Shown here one piece after another: positions 23,001-34,700 of a DNA stretch of 64,000 nt. The stretch is from Serendipita indica DSM 11827 (Eukaryota > Basidiomycota > Agaricomycetes > Sebacinales > Serendipitaceae): contig CAJVGD010000002.1 in the NCBI GenBank assembly GCA_910890315.1, positions 2,294,001 through 2,358,000 on the forward strand. The letters run 5' to 3'. Position 1 is the first letter of the stretch; the number at the start of each line of letters is the position of its first letter. Position numbers and translations under genes: made by a program. Under the pieces are notes generated by a model. It was not told the origin of the DNA. It saw only the letters and a list, made by a program, of their open reading frames with translations, and made no database searches.

Positions 23001-24181
23001 GATCGCCTGGGTGAGTCGAAGAGAGGGAAATGCTGGCTTGATCGTCCAATCCATTGACAACGGATTCGGATTTGGTCGAAGGAGGCGTTGGCACAACCCC
23101 AAGAACTGACTGCATCATATTGACGCTCTGATCCTTTAGCCACTGTGCCATCCCACCCCCACTCGCTTTAATGGGCGTCTTTCCACCTGCAGCAACAGCC
23201 ATCGAATCGACGCCAGCTCCTGCGATGCCTACTGCACTTTCCGCAGCTTTAAGACGCGTAAAGACGTCCTGAGTGTCCAGAGTCGGAGCCTTGCCTGCTG
23301 GAGATGAACCCGAGGCGACCATCTGATCCGGCGGTATCAGTGTCTGCTGAGATGCGGCCTTGGAAGGGTGAAGTAGGGAGAATGATTCAGTGTTTGTTGA
23401 TCCCGACATTGATCTCCCATTATTAATGCCATTTGATCTGGAGCTGAGCGATGGAGCTGCAATGGTCGGTCTCGACGCGATGGTAGCCACGTCCTCTTCT
23501 ATCTGTCCCAACTCGCGTCCGTAGCCTCGTAGATCCTGACCATTACTTCCGGAAGATAAAGATAGAACGTCATCTGCGCGACGACGATCCCTATACTCTT
23601 CCAAGCTGGATAAGCTTGCCGTGTCGGAGAGGCTGGGGCCGTCATAATCGACCTGCACATCGACACGTAATGTAATCTTTCTACTAGAGGCTCCACTGCT
23701 ACTACTGCGTCCGGAATACGTAGAGGCGCCAGACGAGGCTGGTCCAAGGTCGTCTCCGAGGTGAAAGTATTGGATAGCTTCGGTAAGGTCATCTTCGCAT
23801 GTAATATCTGTCACTTCTCCGTCGTCATCTTTGTATGAGATGAGGAAAGAGGAGGCATAGAGCGAGAAACACTGTTCAACCTGTGGAACAACGCGTACAG
23901 ATCACCAATAAGTGTGCCGTTCATAGTCATACGATATTCGGCGTCAGGGAGAATGGCCCAAAGGCTCTTGTCAGCAAGTTGCCGGCGCGCGCAGCAGGGC
24001 AGAAACTCACCCTAGTCTTGAGTAGGTCAAACGAACAGTTTTGCGCAGAAGCAAACGTAATTCTCCTCATAGATCGATCAAATGTGCATTTGACGATCAG
24101 CGGCTTATTAGGCCGTGCGTCGGCGGATACCATTCCGTACGACGAGGCCAACGAGGAGCCGCTGTAGTCTGAAAACGCCAT
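20049..24181 (-). CDS. NBR1/p62-like PB1 and multi-ZZ zinc-finger protein (selective autophagy receptor candidate)
   Basis: ATG at 24181. The N-terminal PB1 domain is split by an intron near 24012-23890: PLIVKCTFDRSMRRITFA, then VEQCFSLYASSFLISYKDDD and ITCEDDLTEAIQYF, which holds the acidic OPCA-like motif. A large exon (about 23820-21800) follows, with roughly 400 disordered residues and five ZZ-type fingers. ZZ1 starts CSSCNTVLEAFRYVCATCG and is completed about 250 residues later by FELCPDCMETAG. ZZ2 is CTTCGSGLTSERYKCATC. ZZ3 is ARFHCAICPSVDICSNC. ZZ4 is CKGCRNNIMGVRYQCACC. ZZ5 is CDRCIQRISGEWYHCAYC. The C-terminus (FKSVVDM, then LTDVDNPQASQPLISYPVYT) matches the end of fungal PB1-ZZ proteins. 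PB1 normally drives polymerisation and ZZ fingers bind cargo or N-degrons. No FW domain is seen. The gene lies 368 bp downstream of a RING-IBR gene on the same strand. Confidence 0.72.
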
Positions 24182-24549
24182 GATTCTGCTCTGAGTCTAA
24201 TTTATGGCCTATAAGCGCATTATCTCGCCCCTCTTGCGCAAATCGCGGCAGAGTATGGATCCAAGAGTGGCTGCTGCGGTGGAGATTCAATTCAATTTGA
24301 GGCCCGACACGAGTACACCAGAATAAACTTGTTTCAAGAGGGGTGACATATGGCTACAATAGTGATGATACACAAACAAGATAAACGTAACTATTCCCTG
24401 GTGGGAGGCAAAGATAAGGCTCTGGACGGTCCTGCAAAAGCATTGAGCATACTCTTTTACGCTACCCCGGTAATGACATACCAGCACATTCGCAAGAACG
24501 ATTCCTTCGTTGTACGCCTCGTGCCCGTTCAAACCTCTCTGGATCCGTG
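24182..24549. other. spacer between the RING-IBR and NBR1-like genes
   Basis: Should contain the promoter of the NBR1-like gene and the 3' UTR of the RING-IBR gene. A minus-strand frame continuing to 24287 is Leu/Val/His-rich and shows no IBR or RING2 cysteine pattern. Confidence 0.4.
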
Positions 24550-25651
24550 TTACCGCGTACGGACGAGGTTGAACGGCCCGAACCGCGTGCAGGACGAGAT
24601 AGAGAGCGGCTCTGGAAACGAAGATACTGAGGTTGTTGGTACGCGCCAAACTTGATCGGAGATGGGGGACCCTGCAACTCTGTGTGAGGTGCGTCATGCG
24701 CTTCCAAGCGACAGCGTTTGCAGATTGCACGTGTGCATTTTGGGCACAAGACTGTCGCAAGTTCTTCATCTTCGTCCTCTTCTACAGCGCCTACAAAGAC
24801 TCCACAGCCAATGTACGGACAGTAGAGCCGTTCAGCTGGATCGACCATCATCTCGACCTCCTTTTCTTTATAGAGTGCCTTTAGCTGGGTAGAAATGAGA
24901 TGAAGGAATCGGCGTGCTGAGATGGGTTGGTTGCAGCAAGTGGGGAGATGGGCATCCCGCAATGAAACTGTGAGCACTCGTTCGAAGCATTCGACCTCGT
25001 ACAGATGACCACAATCCGCCTTGATCACTCGCACATTGATGGGCGAGATGGCGTGCTGACAGCTAAAGCATTGAGAACTGCAAAGGGTTGGTGAGCTGGT
25101 TGGGAGGTAGTGAGTTTTTATGACATACGCTGCATTCACTTCTTCCGGAATAGGGTGCAATGCGGATGGACTGGTGAGAGCGCTGGGTTAGGAGAGGACG
25201 CAAGACCTCGATTCACGCCGCAACGGGCTACGCACGCTTCAGCAATGTCCACTACATTCGTCAAACCCTGCGTTCCAACGGCTGCGGATGGCATCGTGGG
25301 CAGGACTGGGCATGCGATTGGCATGCGGAAATACGAAGTTGGTGGCATGCCTTCACTTCCCGTGATGTGTGTGGTGTTGGGAGCGTCGGAGAGAAAGACA
25401 CTTCCGTCATCGGTGGACCCATCGTCGTCAAAGTTGGAAATATCAGCGCCGGTGTTTACAGGCGGAAGGAGGAGGGGATCTGGGAGTGCCTTGACGAGAC
25501 GCTGTTGAAGACTGTCTGTTTGGGATTCAAAGTGGATGATGGGCGACGTCGCACTGGTCGGACTGAGGATGATACTGATGCCCGGATGCTCGCTCGTCTC
25601 TGCATATCCTGGCAATGGGTTGATGGAGAGTGGGAGTGCTTGAAAGGCCAT
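24550..25651 (-). CDS. RING-IBR (RBR-type) protein lacking a visible RING2
   Basis: Start ATG at 25651 (MAFQALPLSI). Intron 1 has donor GAAGC/gtgcgt and acceptor ctaacccag; it joins VDIAEA to ALTSPSALHPIPEEVNAA. A second intron joins this to SQCFSCQHAISPINVRV. The RING1-like region is CFSCQHAI, then ADCGHLYEVECFER and CCNQPISARRFL. The IBR follows: ERLYCPYIGCGVF, a 15-residue acidic loop, then VLCPKCTRAICKRCRLEAHD. RBR ligases normally continue to RING2 with the catalytic cysteine. Here the next exon, spliced CAGG/gtcccc to acceptor tttccag, gives about 20 residues and a stop. The 3' end is therefore the weak part of the model. A ubiquitin-ligase adaptor or truncated ligase is inferred. It neighbours the NBR1-like receptor. 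Confidence 0.6.
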
Positions 25652-26057
25652 CACAAGGTGGTGGTTTAGTGTCGTAGACGGCTCCAAGAGGTGACGGCTG
25701 TTTGCAAACTCCACCAAACGTGGGCTGGGCGGCTTATATTCGTTAGGAACAAAGCAGAGGGTACGTTCGGTTAAATAGAGGGCGTGACTTGTCGCGTGAA
25801 TAGTTCGTTGGAAACCGTGTTCTATGGCACCCTAGGTCATGGGATGTCCGTGGGCCTCGGCCGTTGAATGCCATCAAATTATGAGAAATAAGCGTAGCCT
25901 GTGGCTTTGGTTCCGCTCCTATCTCGCTTGCACATCCAGGGCGTTTCGACAACATTTCCGATGCCTAGTAGGTACAGCGTTACCATTTGAGATTACTCAC
26001 GGGCTATAGAAGAGGGCTCGTTAGCAATCGATTTCTGCGCCGGAAATCCGCATTCTT
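25652..26057. other. spacer
   Basis: About 400 bp upstream of the RING-IBR gene, containing its promoter. No coding signal seen. Confidence 0.4.
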
Positions 26058-26267
26058 CTATGGCTTGGACGGCTCTGGAGCGGGCTGGCTGCGACGCCTG
26101 AGCGCCCGGCGGCGTTCCCGCTCCTCGTTTGCCATTTTCCGCTCGAGTTCAAACTCTTCTTTGGCTGCTCTCATCGAATAGCGAACGTAGACGGCTACGA
26201 CGCCGCTCATGACAATGGCCGCGAGTGGTGTTCGCCACTTGCGAGCAGACAAATTGTAAGAGCCCAT
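26058..26267 (-). CDS. small single-pass membrane protein, 69 aa
   Basis: ATG at 26267 gives MGSYNLSARKWRTPLAAIVM, with one hydrophobic helix (TPLAAIVMSGVVAVYV) and then a highly charged helix (AAKEEFELERKMANEERERR) ending in QPAPEPSKP. The frame is open upstream to 26327 (DHQKHLNLFGMG) with no earlier ATG, so a 5' exon could extend it. The layout of a short basic N-terminus, one helix and a charged coil is common in small mitochondrial inner-membrane or assembly proteins. I do not recognise a specific family. It is transcribed away from the Tom6-like gene 132 bp upstream, so the two probably share a bidirectional promoter. Confidence 0.5.
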   Translation of the reverse strand: MGSYNLSARKWRTPLAAIVMSGVVAVYVRYSMRAAKEEFELERKMANEERERRRALRRRSQPAPEPSKP

Positions 26268-26398
26268 TCCGAATAGATTTAGATGTTTTTGGTGGTCGAG
26301 TAGGGCCTTTTGGGTAAACGAGTCCAACGAGGCGGAGTTTGAAGAAACTTGGCCGTCGCGTCTACAGCAGCAACCTCGTACTCGTACAAAATTTTAGC

Positions 26399-26714
26399 AT
26401 GGCAAAGCGCGCAAATCCAGGAGCTGCACCATCATATGCTCCTCTTCCATCTGTCGACGCTAGGGCTCGCAATGAGTCGGGTTTTCAAAAGTACGTTGGC
26501 CAGTCGACGCGTCTATACATCAGCCATTCCTTTACACATCTCAGTCTGATGCTTATTGAACGTGTTTTACGTCCTTAGATTCATGCGCGAGCAAGTGTGG
26601 GCGGCCGACAAAATTGGCGGGAACATTAGTATCCTGATTGGAGTTAGCTTTTTCACTGCTAGCATCATTGCGACACGTCAATGGGGTTCATTGCTGCTCG
26701 TTCCTTCAAACTAG
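26399..26714 (+). CDS. small tail-anchored protein, probably Tom6-like (mitochondrial import)
   Basis: Exon 1 is 26399-26490 (MAKRANPGAAPSYAPLPSVD). An 88-bp intron (donor gtacgt, acceptor gtccttag) leads to exon 2 at 26579-26714, giving 75 aa. The Pro/Ala-rich N-terminus is followed by a conserved-looking amphipathic stretch (GFQKFMREQVWAADKIG) and a C-terminal hydrophobic helix (ISILIGVSFFTASIIATRQW) ending LLLVPSN. Fungal Tom6 proteins, small subunits of the outer-membrane TOM complex, share this layout and the R-x-W-G-x-LL-x-P ending. The assignment is inference from pattern. Another small mitochondrial membrane protein is possible. Confidence 0.5.
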
Positions 26715-27288
26715 CCTCCTTTTTGTCTTGCTGTTGCTCCTCGCTGGTGCGTCTCTACTCTCGATTTTGACAAATTGTCTGACGAGATTGCAGTGATTTT
26801 ATGTTATTCTACGTTATAACAAACACTCTTCATCCTGCCTCGTTGATCCGTCTCCTGAACCTGAGAGCACACCAAGGGTTCCACCGGCAAATTCATCCGG
26901 ACGGCACGCTGTGATGCTCCCTGCTGATTCGTTGCGCGCATTCTCGACCATAAATAGCGAAGTCGGGTATTCGTCCTCGCCTCAGTGGCGAGGCAAATGG
27001 TACCCCAAATGCTAATTCGAGAAATGCCAGATGGTCCTGATTCTCGACTCCACGCGTCTCCTGACATGCAATTTCACAATGGTGTGTTGTAAAGGACCTT
27101 GGCGATCCCAACCTTGGACCCGGCCTTTGCTCTGTTCCCCACTGGGACGCTACGCTTCTGCGCTCGCCTCTGCGTGCTGAGCTAATAGTCTCGTTTGAAT
27201 TTCTCTTCTACGTGTGAGCAGCCACCGGCGCCTGAGAGCTTTGGCGGCGTAAACAGAGCTTTTCGACCTAACTTGAACCTCGACCTTG
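26715..27288. other. spacer before the EH-domain gene
   Basis: About 570 bp with no sustained coding frame. It contains the EH gene promoter and the Tom6-like 3' UTR. No repeat seen. Confidence 0.4.
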
Positions 27289-29732
27289 ATGGGCATTCCG
27301 CGCACACTGAGCCTGCACGAGTCAGCGCTCTCGCCAGCAGAATACTCGTCATATGTCTCGCTCTTTCATGACCTCGTAGAACCTCCAGACGCGACCGTCG
27401 GTGTTCGCGAGGCAAAGGCGTTTCTCAGAGGCCGACTGAACACAATCGATGTCGTCCAAATCGACAAGGTTTGTATCTCAACGCGTAAATACAATCGTGG
27501 AGCTGATTATTGCTCGTTTTCCAGATCCTCCGCTTCTTCTGCCCCGCACTCGCGGCTGGTGACCAGCTTTCAGAAGGCCAATTCTACGCTGCAATGCGTC
27601 TTATTTCACACGTAAATGCTGGTCGCACAGATATAGAACCTGCGCTCGTCTTTGTTCAACGTGAGTCGCCATCTGACCTTCGAGGCCACCCGCTACAAAC
27701 GGCGGCTGGGTGCTCCGGCCGTGATGACTGCTCGCGAGTCACGAAGCCCCTCTGACTTGGGTTCACTGCTACTGGTCATTCAACTGTTGGAGCCTTGGGG
27801 GTTCCTCGACGGCCAATAATTGCCGATACGGCACCCAAAACGGCCCCAGGCCAAGGCTGCTGCGCGGACACGTTTCCTCAGTGTCACCGCCAGCCAAAGG
27901 CTCGTTGTTCGCAACAAACCTCATTCTGGATCGTATTCGGATCCATCCGATACCACGATTCTAAAACGGGGCGGATGATGGCATCTATATTCTACTTGGC
28001 ACCTGCCGCGGCTGTCTACCCTTGTGGGGCTAACTCTTGTACACGAATACTGACAATATTGTTCGTTTACAGCTCTGGAATCTTCGATTCCTCTCTCGGG
28101 TAGCAGCGTTCAAGCCTCTTCACCACCGAGACAAGATACGTCGACCCCGACGACCAACGCCACTTACAACTCGAACAATCCTTTTGTTGCTCGGGGTCGT
28201 TCTACTACCACGACGAGTAATCCAGCTGGAACGACAACGACCAGTGGACGTCCCTTTTCCAATTCCATCTCCAATTCTGCTTCTGCACTCTCCTCCGATG
28301 AAGGCTCCGTTCCAGACTTTGCACATGTACACTCTCGCGCTTCAAGTTCCCCTGCTCCGTCTGTACCAAATCCGTTCTTTGCCCGAGCCAACTCAATTCC
28401 ACAAAGCATGATGGTCGCCCCCGCTCTTCCCCCCGCCCCGACACAGGCACCTTCTTCTGTATCATCTTCAAAACCTGTAGGAGTTCCCAATGCTCCTCCA
28501 GCGCTGCCACCTAGAAAGCCAACCTTTCTCCCTCCACCCCGCCATGCCAGTCAGCAACAAGTTCCTCAAGCATCAGTCCCTCCACCACTTCCCTCCAAGT
28601 CTCCTGGTAGCGTAGGCTCCAACTCGACCCTCCCATACAAGGAGAGAGAGCCGCCACTGAAGCCGCCAAAACCACCGATGCACATTACCGCATCGACGCG
28701 TCCCCCGACCCAGGCGACGTCACCCCTCATCGAGCGAGGCCTTGCAGCGGCCAAGAGTGCGCAGAGAAGTGCAGAGAGAAGCGTCGAAAAGCTTCGTACG
28801 TGGGAGATTATCAAGTCTAGTAGCTCGCCCAGCTCTGTGCCTATCTTCGACGGCAGTCGGCCCGAAGAACGGGAGAGGGCGTCCTCTGTGTCGAGTGCAG
28901 AGAGAAATGGGACCGTCCGGATACATAGTACTACACGGCATACGAGGAGCGTCTCCCGAGCTGGTGAGCCTGTAGAAGCCATGTCCCCTGGCGGAGATCC
29001 ATTCGACACACCGACGCGCGACGACCCTATCACATCACCAGTCTCGGACGGTGCTTTCATTGTGAGCACACCGAATCCTGCTACCCGCGTCGCCGCTCCA
29101 AATCTCTCCACAATGGAACGTCGTCTTCATCCCCACCGATCCCGCCACCCCGTCGCAAGCGGCCAGAATCTGTACAGATTGGATCGACGACGCCTGGTTC
29201 GGATACTGCCGCTCAACCATCTTGGATGCCGGCCGAGGGGTTTGGTAGCGTTCGTCGACGAGCCGCTGCCTACGAGGAAGGGCAGGATGGTCCCTTTAGA
29301 GATAGCAGCAGTGGCTCTGTACGACTTGCTAAACGGAACTCGAGTTTGGGTCATGGGCTCGGACAAGCGCCTTCGGACGCATCCACCACGAGCTCGATTG
29401 CTGGTGGTGCGAGTACCATGGCATCACAGGGCATCGCATCGTTGCAGCAACATTTCCACAATCTCGGTGTCAAGGCACGTCCAGGGCTCGAAAGTGCACG
29501 TGCCAAAGTGGAAGGCAAGTTTATCCACGGAGGATACAGCAAGTGGGGCGCAGAGTCGCTCAATTCATCTCCCGAGAAGCATGCGGGCGGTGTAGGCACG
29601 CTACGACGAAATTTTGGGACGCGCAAGCCTGGTGCGAGTGATGAAGGGAGCGACGAGTTTGAGGATGCAGACGACTTGCTCAGCACCGATGACGATGTAC
29701 ATCGGAATGGATGGAAGCCGCTCAAAGGATGA
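27289..29732 (+). CDS. EH-domain protein with long Pro/Ser-rich region (endocytic adaptor candidate)
   Basis: Exons: 27289-27468, 27525-27660, 28073-29061 and 29160-29732. The first intron splits an EH domain: SPAEYSSYVSLFHDLVEPP and EAKAFLRGRLNTIDVVQIDK join ILRFFCPALAAGDQLSEGQF and YAAMRLISHVNAGR. The calcium-loop positions are degenerate. About 330 residues of Pro/Ser/Thr-rich sequence with PPALPPRKP-type SH3-ligand motifs, NPF tripeptides (SNNPFVARG, VPNPFFAR) and DPF follow. The last exon has a basic segment and an acidic C-terminus (DEGSDEFEDADDLLSTDDD). EH domains bind NPF motifs, and this protein carries both, as endocytic scaffolds of the Eps15/Pan1 group do. The 98-bp intron at 29062 is supported by a strong donor (ATT/gtgagc) and by a frame change. 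The 412-bp second intron is unusually long for this window. Confidence 0.65.
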
Positions 29733-30262
29733 CATGGCTTATGACCGACAACACTATCGTATTCTTCAACTACAAGTCTACTCTTTTTTTGCTACTGGGT
29801 AGGCGAGAGGGGCGTCAGCTTACTCTCTCCCTTGATTTGGCCCGTGTAGAATGACGGGATGGTAAGAGGTGCTATGTTATGCTCGTGGCATGATTCACTT
29901 CCCCTCGATGCTCTCAACTTCGTTTGATAGAAATGGCTCGTCTTCCAGGTTGCTGCTGCTCGCAATGCTCATCTCGCACCGTGTAGCTGTACAAGTACAT
30001 ACACAACCCACCCATGTATCGCATGTTACGAATTTACGGGTTTTGATTTTCACACTATATGTATTGCAGAGATAGTCGAATGATTCATAAGGGATATAAG
30101 ACCGAAATTTATCGCCGCTTTTCGGATATGGACAATATCGAAGTTATGCCGGCACCCGTCCGCCACTCTGAGACACAAAAGCCTCCGAGACCACCGATCG
30201 TCCTGGTGCGCTCCTGCTTGGACCCAGCCGCGACTCTCGGGTTTCGATTTTTCGTCTTTAGC
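29733..30262. other. spacer
   Basis: About 530 bp between two plus-strand genes, AT-richer than its surroundings. It holds the EH-gene 3' UTR and the RTA1-like promoter. No other feature seen. Confidence 0.4.
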
Positions 30263-31566
30263 ATGAGCACAAACTCGACAGAGATGGGCGGGGCGGGGTC
30301 GATCCCGGGCTTGCCTGTACACGCAACGCTGTATGGGTATGTGCCGACGAAATGGGTGTGCGCGCTCATGATAGCGCTCTTTGGGCTCTCGATGCTTCTC
30401 CATATTGGCCAGGCCGTAAAAGTGAGTCCTTTAATACGACTTTCTGCTTTGCTGATCTTGGTAGTTCCGCATATGGTGGCTATTCCCTACTATCATCCTG
30501 GGAACGCTCTCCGAGGTCATAGGGTGGGGTGGGCGTCTGTGGTCCTCGTCAGAACCCCGTATGCTCAACCCTTACTTGATGCAGTATGTGCTTCTGGTTC
30601 GTACTTGGCAGATGCGCTGACTCGTCTAGGATCACCACCACAATCTTGGGCCCTTCGTTCATGGTAAATACTTTCTATACCAAGTCAGCTTCCTCATTGA
30701 AATGCACGTCAATAGACTGCGGCCAATTTTACTATTCTTGGGATCATCATTCGCCTTCTCGGCCCACAGTATAGTTGGCTGAGTCCCCGAATGTGTGAGT
30801 CATGCCCGACGCCGAGGCTGACGGGACCATACTCAACCATCCCTAGATCTCATCATCTTCTTGACGTTTGATCTCATTGCACTCGTCGGCCAGGCTGTAG
30901 GTGGCGCAAAAGCCTCGCTGGCTGCAGAAACAGGCCAGGATCCCACTCCAGGAGGTCAGTCTATGCCTTGCCATTGTCACCCACCCCAAACTCATCATAT
31001 TCAACAGGGAACATCATGTGCTACTTTATCATCGTCCAAATGGCGGCCATTTCGTTGTACACGATTTGCGCATCAGAATTCCTCCTCCGTTACCACTTTA
31101 ATAAGCCCGTCCGACGTGTCAAACCCTTTATCGAAACGCCAAGCGAGCAGGATGAGACTGCGTCTGACGGTGTGGGGTCACGCACGATGGACAGGGGGAT
31201 CATCTTGCAATTGGTTGGGATGGGCATTTCGACAGTCTTCATCCTCATTCGAAGCGTCTACCGAACCATCGAGCTATTGGTCAGTCGCATTCTGTTCCCA
31301 AGTAGTTTGGCTGACTGGTCCTAGGACGGATGGACTGGACGCATCATCACGACCCAGCTGTACTTTGTATGTCACCCCAACTCTTTGTGGATTATTAAAC
31401 TGACTGGTGCTAGAATGTACTGGACGGTGCCTGCATCGTTATTGCCGTCTACGCAATCAACATCTTTCACCCTGGTTGGCTATTGTCCGATCACGCGCGG
31501 ACGATGGGAAGAAAGCCAAAGCCTACCGTCTTTGAAGGAGATGCAGAAAAGACGCAAGACACATAG
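30263..31566 (+). CDS. RTA1-like seven-helix membrane protein
   Basis: ATG at 30263 (MSTNSTEMGGAG) begins the RTA1 pattern: LYGYVPTKWVCALMIALFGL, then HIGQAVK, intron, and FRIWWLFPTIILGTLSEVIG with the family's conserved E-x-x-G. ITTTILGPSFMVASLF, YLIIFLTFDLIALVGQAVGG, the NIMCYFIIVQMAAISLYTIC helix, MDRGIILQLVGMGISTVFIL and RSVYRTIELLDGW follow. The protein ends with VLDGACIVIAVYAINIFHPG and a short polar tail. RTA1/RTM1 proteins are seven-helix fungal plasma-membrane or ER proteins linked to resistance to aminocholesterol and sphingoid lipids. Several introns of about 50 bp interrupt the helices. The QDETAS loop is longer than usual. Confidence 0.85.
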
Positions 31567-31780
31567 ATTCTTTGCTAGATTTTGTTTTTATTTGGTCCAT
31601 TGCTTACATTACTCTGGGGTGCATGTCCTGAATGCTGGCTAAGGGATACAAAGGACGAGGGAAAAGGAGACAAAAGATGCAAGAGTATGCAGCAAACTGA
31701 GAAAGAGAACAGAGCGAAAAAGGTTGCACGACAAATGATGAAAATGATCCAAGACGAATAGAAAAAAAAAGGGGGATGCG

Positions 31781-34700
31781 TTACCGCTTACTAGCACTGC
31801 TCGCACCCCGTGCAAGAGGTGCCGCATTGGGTAAAGGTGTCCGTCGCGTTCCAAGGTGCTCCCCATTGCCTCCTCCAACGGCATCCTGTCCAGCCGAGCC
31901 AGACGACGAATGCGATTGATGATGAAATGTCAAGCTTCGCTCATGTCGAAGCTTTTCCTCGCCCGATTTGGTCCCAAACGAGCGCGAGATCCAGCTTGCA
32001 CTGCTCCGTAACGAGCCCAAACTGGCCTTTTTCAGACTCGATTTTCGACTGCTACCCCCATTGCTCCCACCACCAGCGCCGCTGCTCATCGCCGCTCGTC
32101 CAGAGCTCACAGTCGTAATCGTCGTCCCCATGCCCGCAAATGCGGGGAACATGGCTGGGTTGCCCAACCCACCTCCAAGTCCCGGTAAAGCCACATCGGG
32201 GCCGATTGCAAAGAGCTCATCTGGGGAGATGCCGTCGGATGGGTATTTGTAGGGTAGTTGTCGTGGTGGATCAGGCGCTGCCCACGAGCCATCGAGATTG
32301 TCGACAGTGGCCGACAAGGGTGCAGAGATGCTCGCCGCTGGCACCGAAGCGTTTGGTCTCGAAGAAAAGACGGTGGCAGATTTCGCTCGCGATAAGTTTC
32401 CACTCCCACGAGGGCTGGTACTGTTTCCTGTGACGATGGGTGGGAGACGTGGTCGTTTGGGGCCAACATTGGTATCGCTGCCTTCACCGAGTCGATAATC
32501 GTCGTGGGAGTGGAAAGACGAGTTGATAGAAGAGTTTGACGAAAAGCTCGTCCAGGACGCATAGGCATTGGAAGAGTGCGGGATAATGAGACCTTTGCCT
32601 GCGATCCCATCCACGACGACACGTTTGGCCGCTCTCAGCGAGCTCTTTCGAGCGCGCGTAGACTGTCCACTATGCCTCGGCGACTTGTATTTCTCCTCTC
32701 CATCGCTATACGACGCCTTTGCCGCAACATTCACGTGCTCATCCGCCGAAGCAAGCGCCAACGACGATCCTTCTTCCTTGAGCGCCGCAAGCGAGAGACC
32801 GACACGAGGAGTCGCATCCGACGTAGCAGAAACGGAATGAATCGTCGACAATGGTTTCGGCGGCATATCCATCTCCAACTCACGTCGCCAACCTTCCCAT
32901 TCTGTATCACTCACAAGTGAGGCACAATCGTCGTCGTCGTCCCCCTCATACCCACCACCATCGTTGGAAGCCGATAGGCCCGGAGGTGGCATATAGAGTC
33001 CCGTAACTTCATTGTATGCGGCATTCCACGCTGGAGACGCGAGAAAGCCCGAGCGACCGGATGCAATCGCCTTTTTGAGGACACGGGCACGCCATTCAGG
33101 AAAAGGTGCGCCGTGTGTCTGTTTTCGTTCCGGATCTGGATCAGGTACCGGGATCAAATCTTGAACTGGCTCAAACGGGAGGGTCCGTCGTTGTTTGGTG
33201 ATGAGGGGATATCGCCCCGCAGAACGGTGAATGATTCTGCACAAGTGTTCTCGGGCTGAACAGGCATTGATCGAAAGCGAACAAGAGGTTGTCAGTACAA
33301 TGTGTTCCTCTGGTGATAGAAGAGAACTCACCCTTTTCGTTCGGGAGTCGTAGGACGAGCGAAGCGGTACCGGCGCCCTCGAGCGTACTCGTACCGAATC
33401 CATACCCCTGATTATATGGATCCGTGGAATCTATCCGTCGGGTTGAAGCTGTACCGAGAGAGGCCAACGATTCCGCTAGATAGGATGACCCAGGATTTAG
33501 TTTAGCCGCACGCTTTAGCCGGGCGGCATGCAAGGCAGCGGCAGCAGCAGGGTTGAGGGACGCATAGACGCTTCCTATTGGGATGGAGAAGCGGATGTGG
33601 AGTGTGGGTTGTTCGAGGACTTGGTCTGGGACTTTGCTCTTGGCTGGTTTGGCCTTTTCGGGAGCGCGTGTAGAGACGGATTGGAGGTTGGAGGACGCAG
33701 CGAGCGCTGCATAGGCAGTTTGGGTGGACGACGCGGGTTCCTCTGCGGGTGGTCGGGGGACTTGTGGAAAGGATTAGCTTATGAAAGAGGATCTAACTTT
33801 TCGCTCACTTTGGACTTCAATAGCCCTCCGTAAATCCCAACTCTGCTCTGGAAACGTATCGTGGACGGGGTCTCGCCAAATGTTCAAGTCGTGGCCCTCG
33901 ACAATCATCTTTCGAACTTTCCACTTTTCCGACTCTTGCTCCTTTCTCTCTCGTTTCCGTCTTCGTTCTTCTTGTTTACGCGCCTGTTCAAGCAAGAGCC
34001 GCCTTTTTTCTTCCTCGCGCCGCTGTTCCAAGTTTTTTTGCTTGGTCACGGCAGAGAGACCGGTGCCCCACTCTCCGGCCTTGTCCTTGTCGTCGATGCC
34101 GACTGCAGCCATGGCCCTTAGAATCTCTGAACGGGCACGTTCTTCGCGTTGTAATTGCCGAAGACGTTTGATGAATTCGATACCGTGCTTCTCTGCACCC
34201 CCACGCACGCGCACCATTGTATCCGTCTCAAAATAGGGTTCGAGATAGGTTGCGCGCGTGAGTCGGATGCAATGCGAGGCCGATTGAATCTCTAGTAGTT
34301 CAAACGGCTTGAGCCGGTACGCGCTGATCGGATCGTTGTCATCCAAGACATTTCCCTATAGATGTTGAGAACAGATGACACGGAAAACTCAAGAAAAGAA
34401 CCGACGTTTGAAAAGCTGACGAGCCGATAGTTTTTGGCAGCCTTGTGTACTTTACGGCGGACCGAGGTTTCGATTCGCTCGTAAAGTCTTTCCATGGCCT
34501 CTTCTCTCCTGAGATCGCCTAGCTCGCTTTCTGAGCTGTACAGAGTGGGTGGACGGCCGCCTCCAGTGGATTGGGAACGAGTGCGGGAGGTGGACGACGT
34601 TGGCGAGTATCCGTGAGAGGCATGCAAGTCTTCAGAAGACAGACTCTTTGTCAAGCGTGGAGTGCCCACGACGACGGGCGGCGGACCATCGGGTGCGTCC

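Noticed and set aside
24287-24769. 160-codon minus-strand frame overlapping the RING-IBR gene
   Set aside because: It shadows the IBR exon in another frame; its downstream part has no zinc-binding pattern.
28164-29111. Two long minus-strand frames (28164-28490 and 28566-29111) opposite the EH-domain gene
   Set aside because: They mirror the codon bias of the Pro/Ser-rich plus-strand exon; no splice sites or protein-like features.
31810-32920. Several plus-strand frames opposite the last exon at 31781-33403
   Set aside because: Antisense shadows of a Ser/Gly-rich exon with biased codon use.
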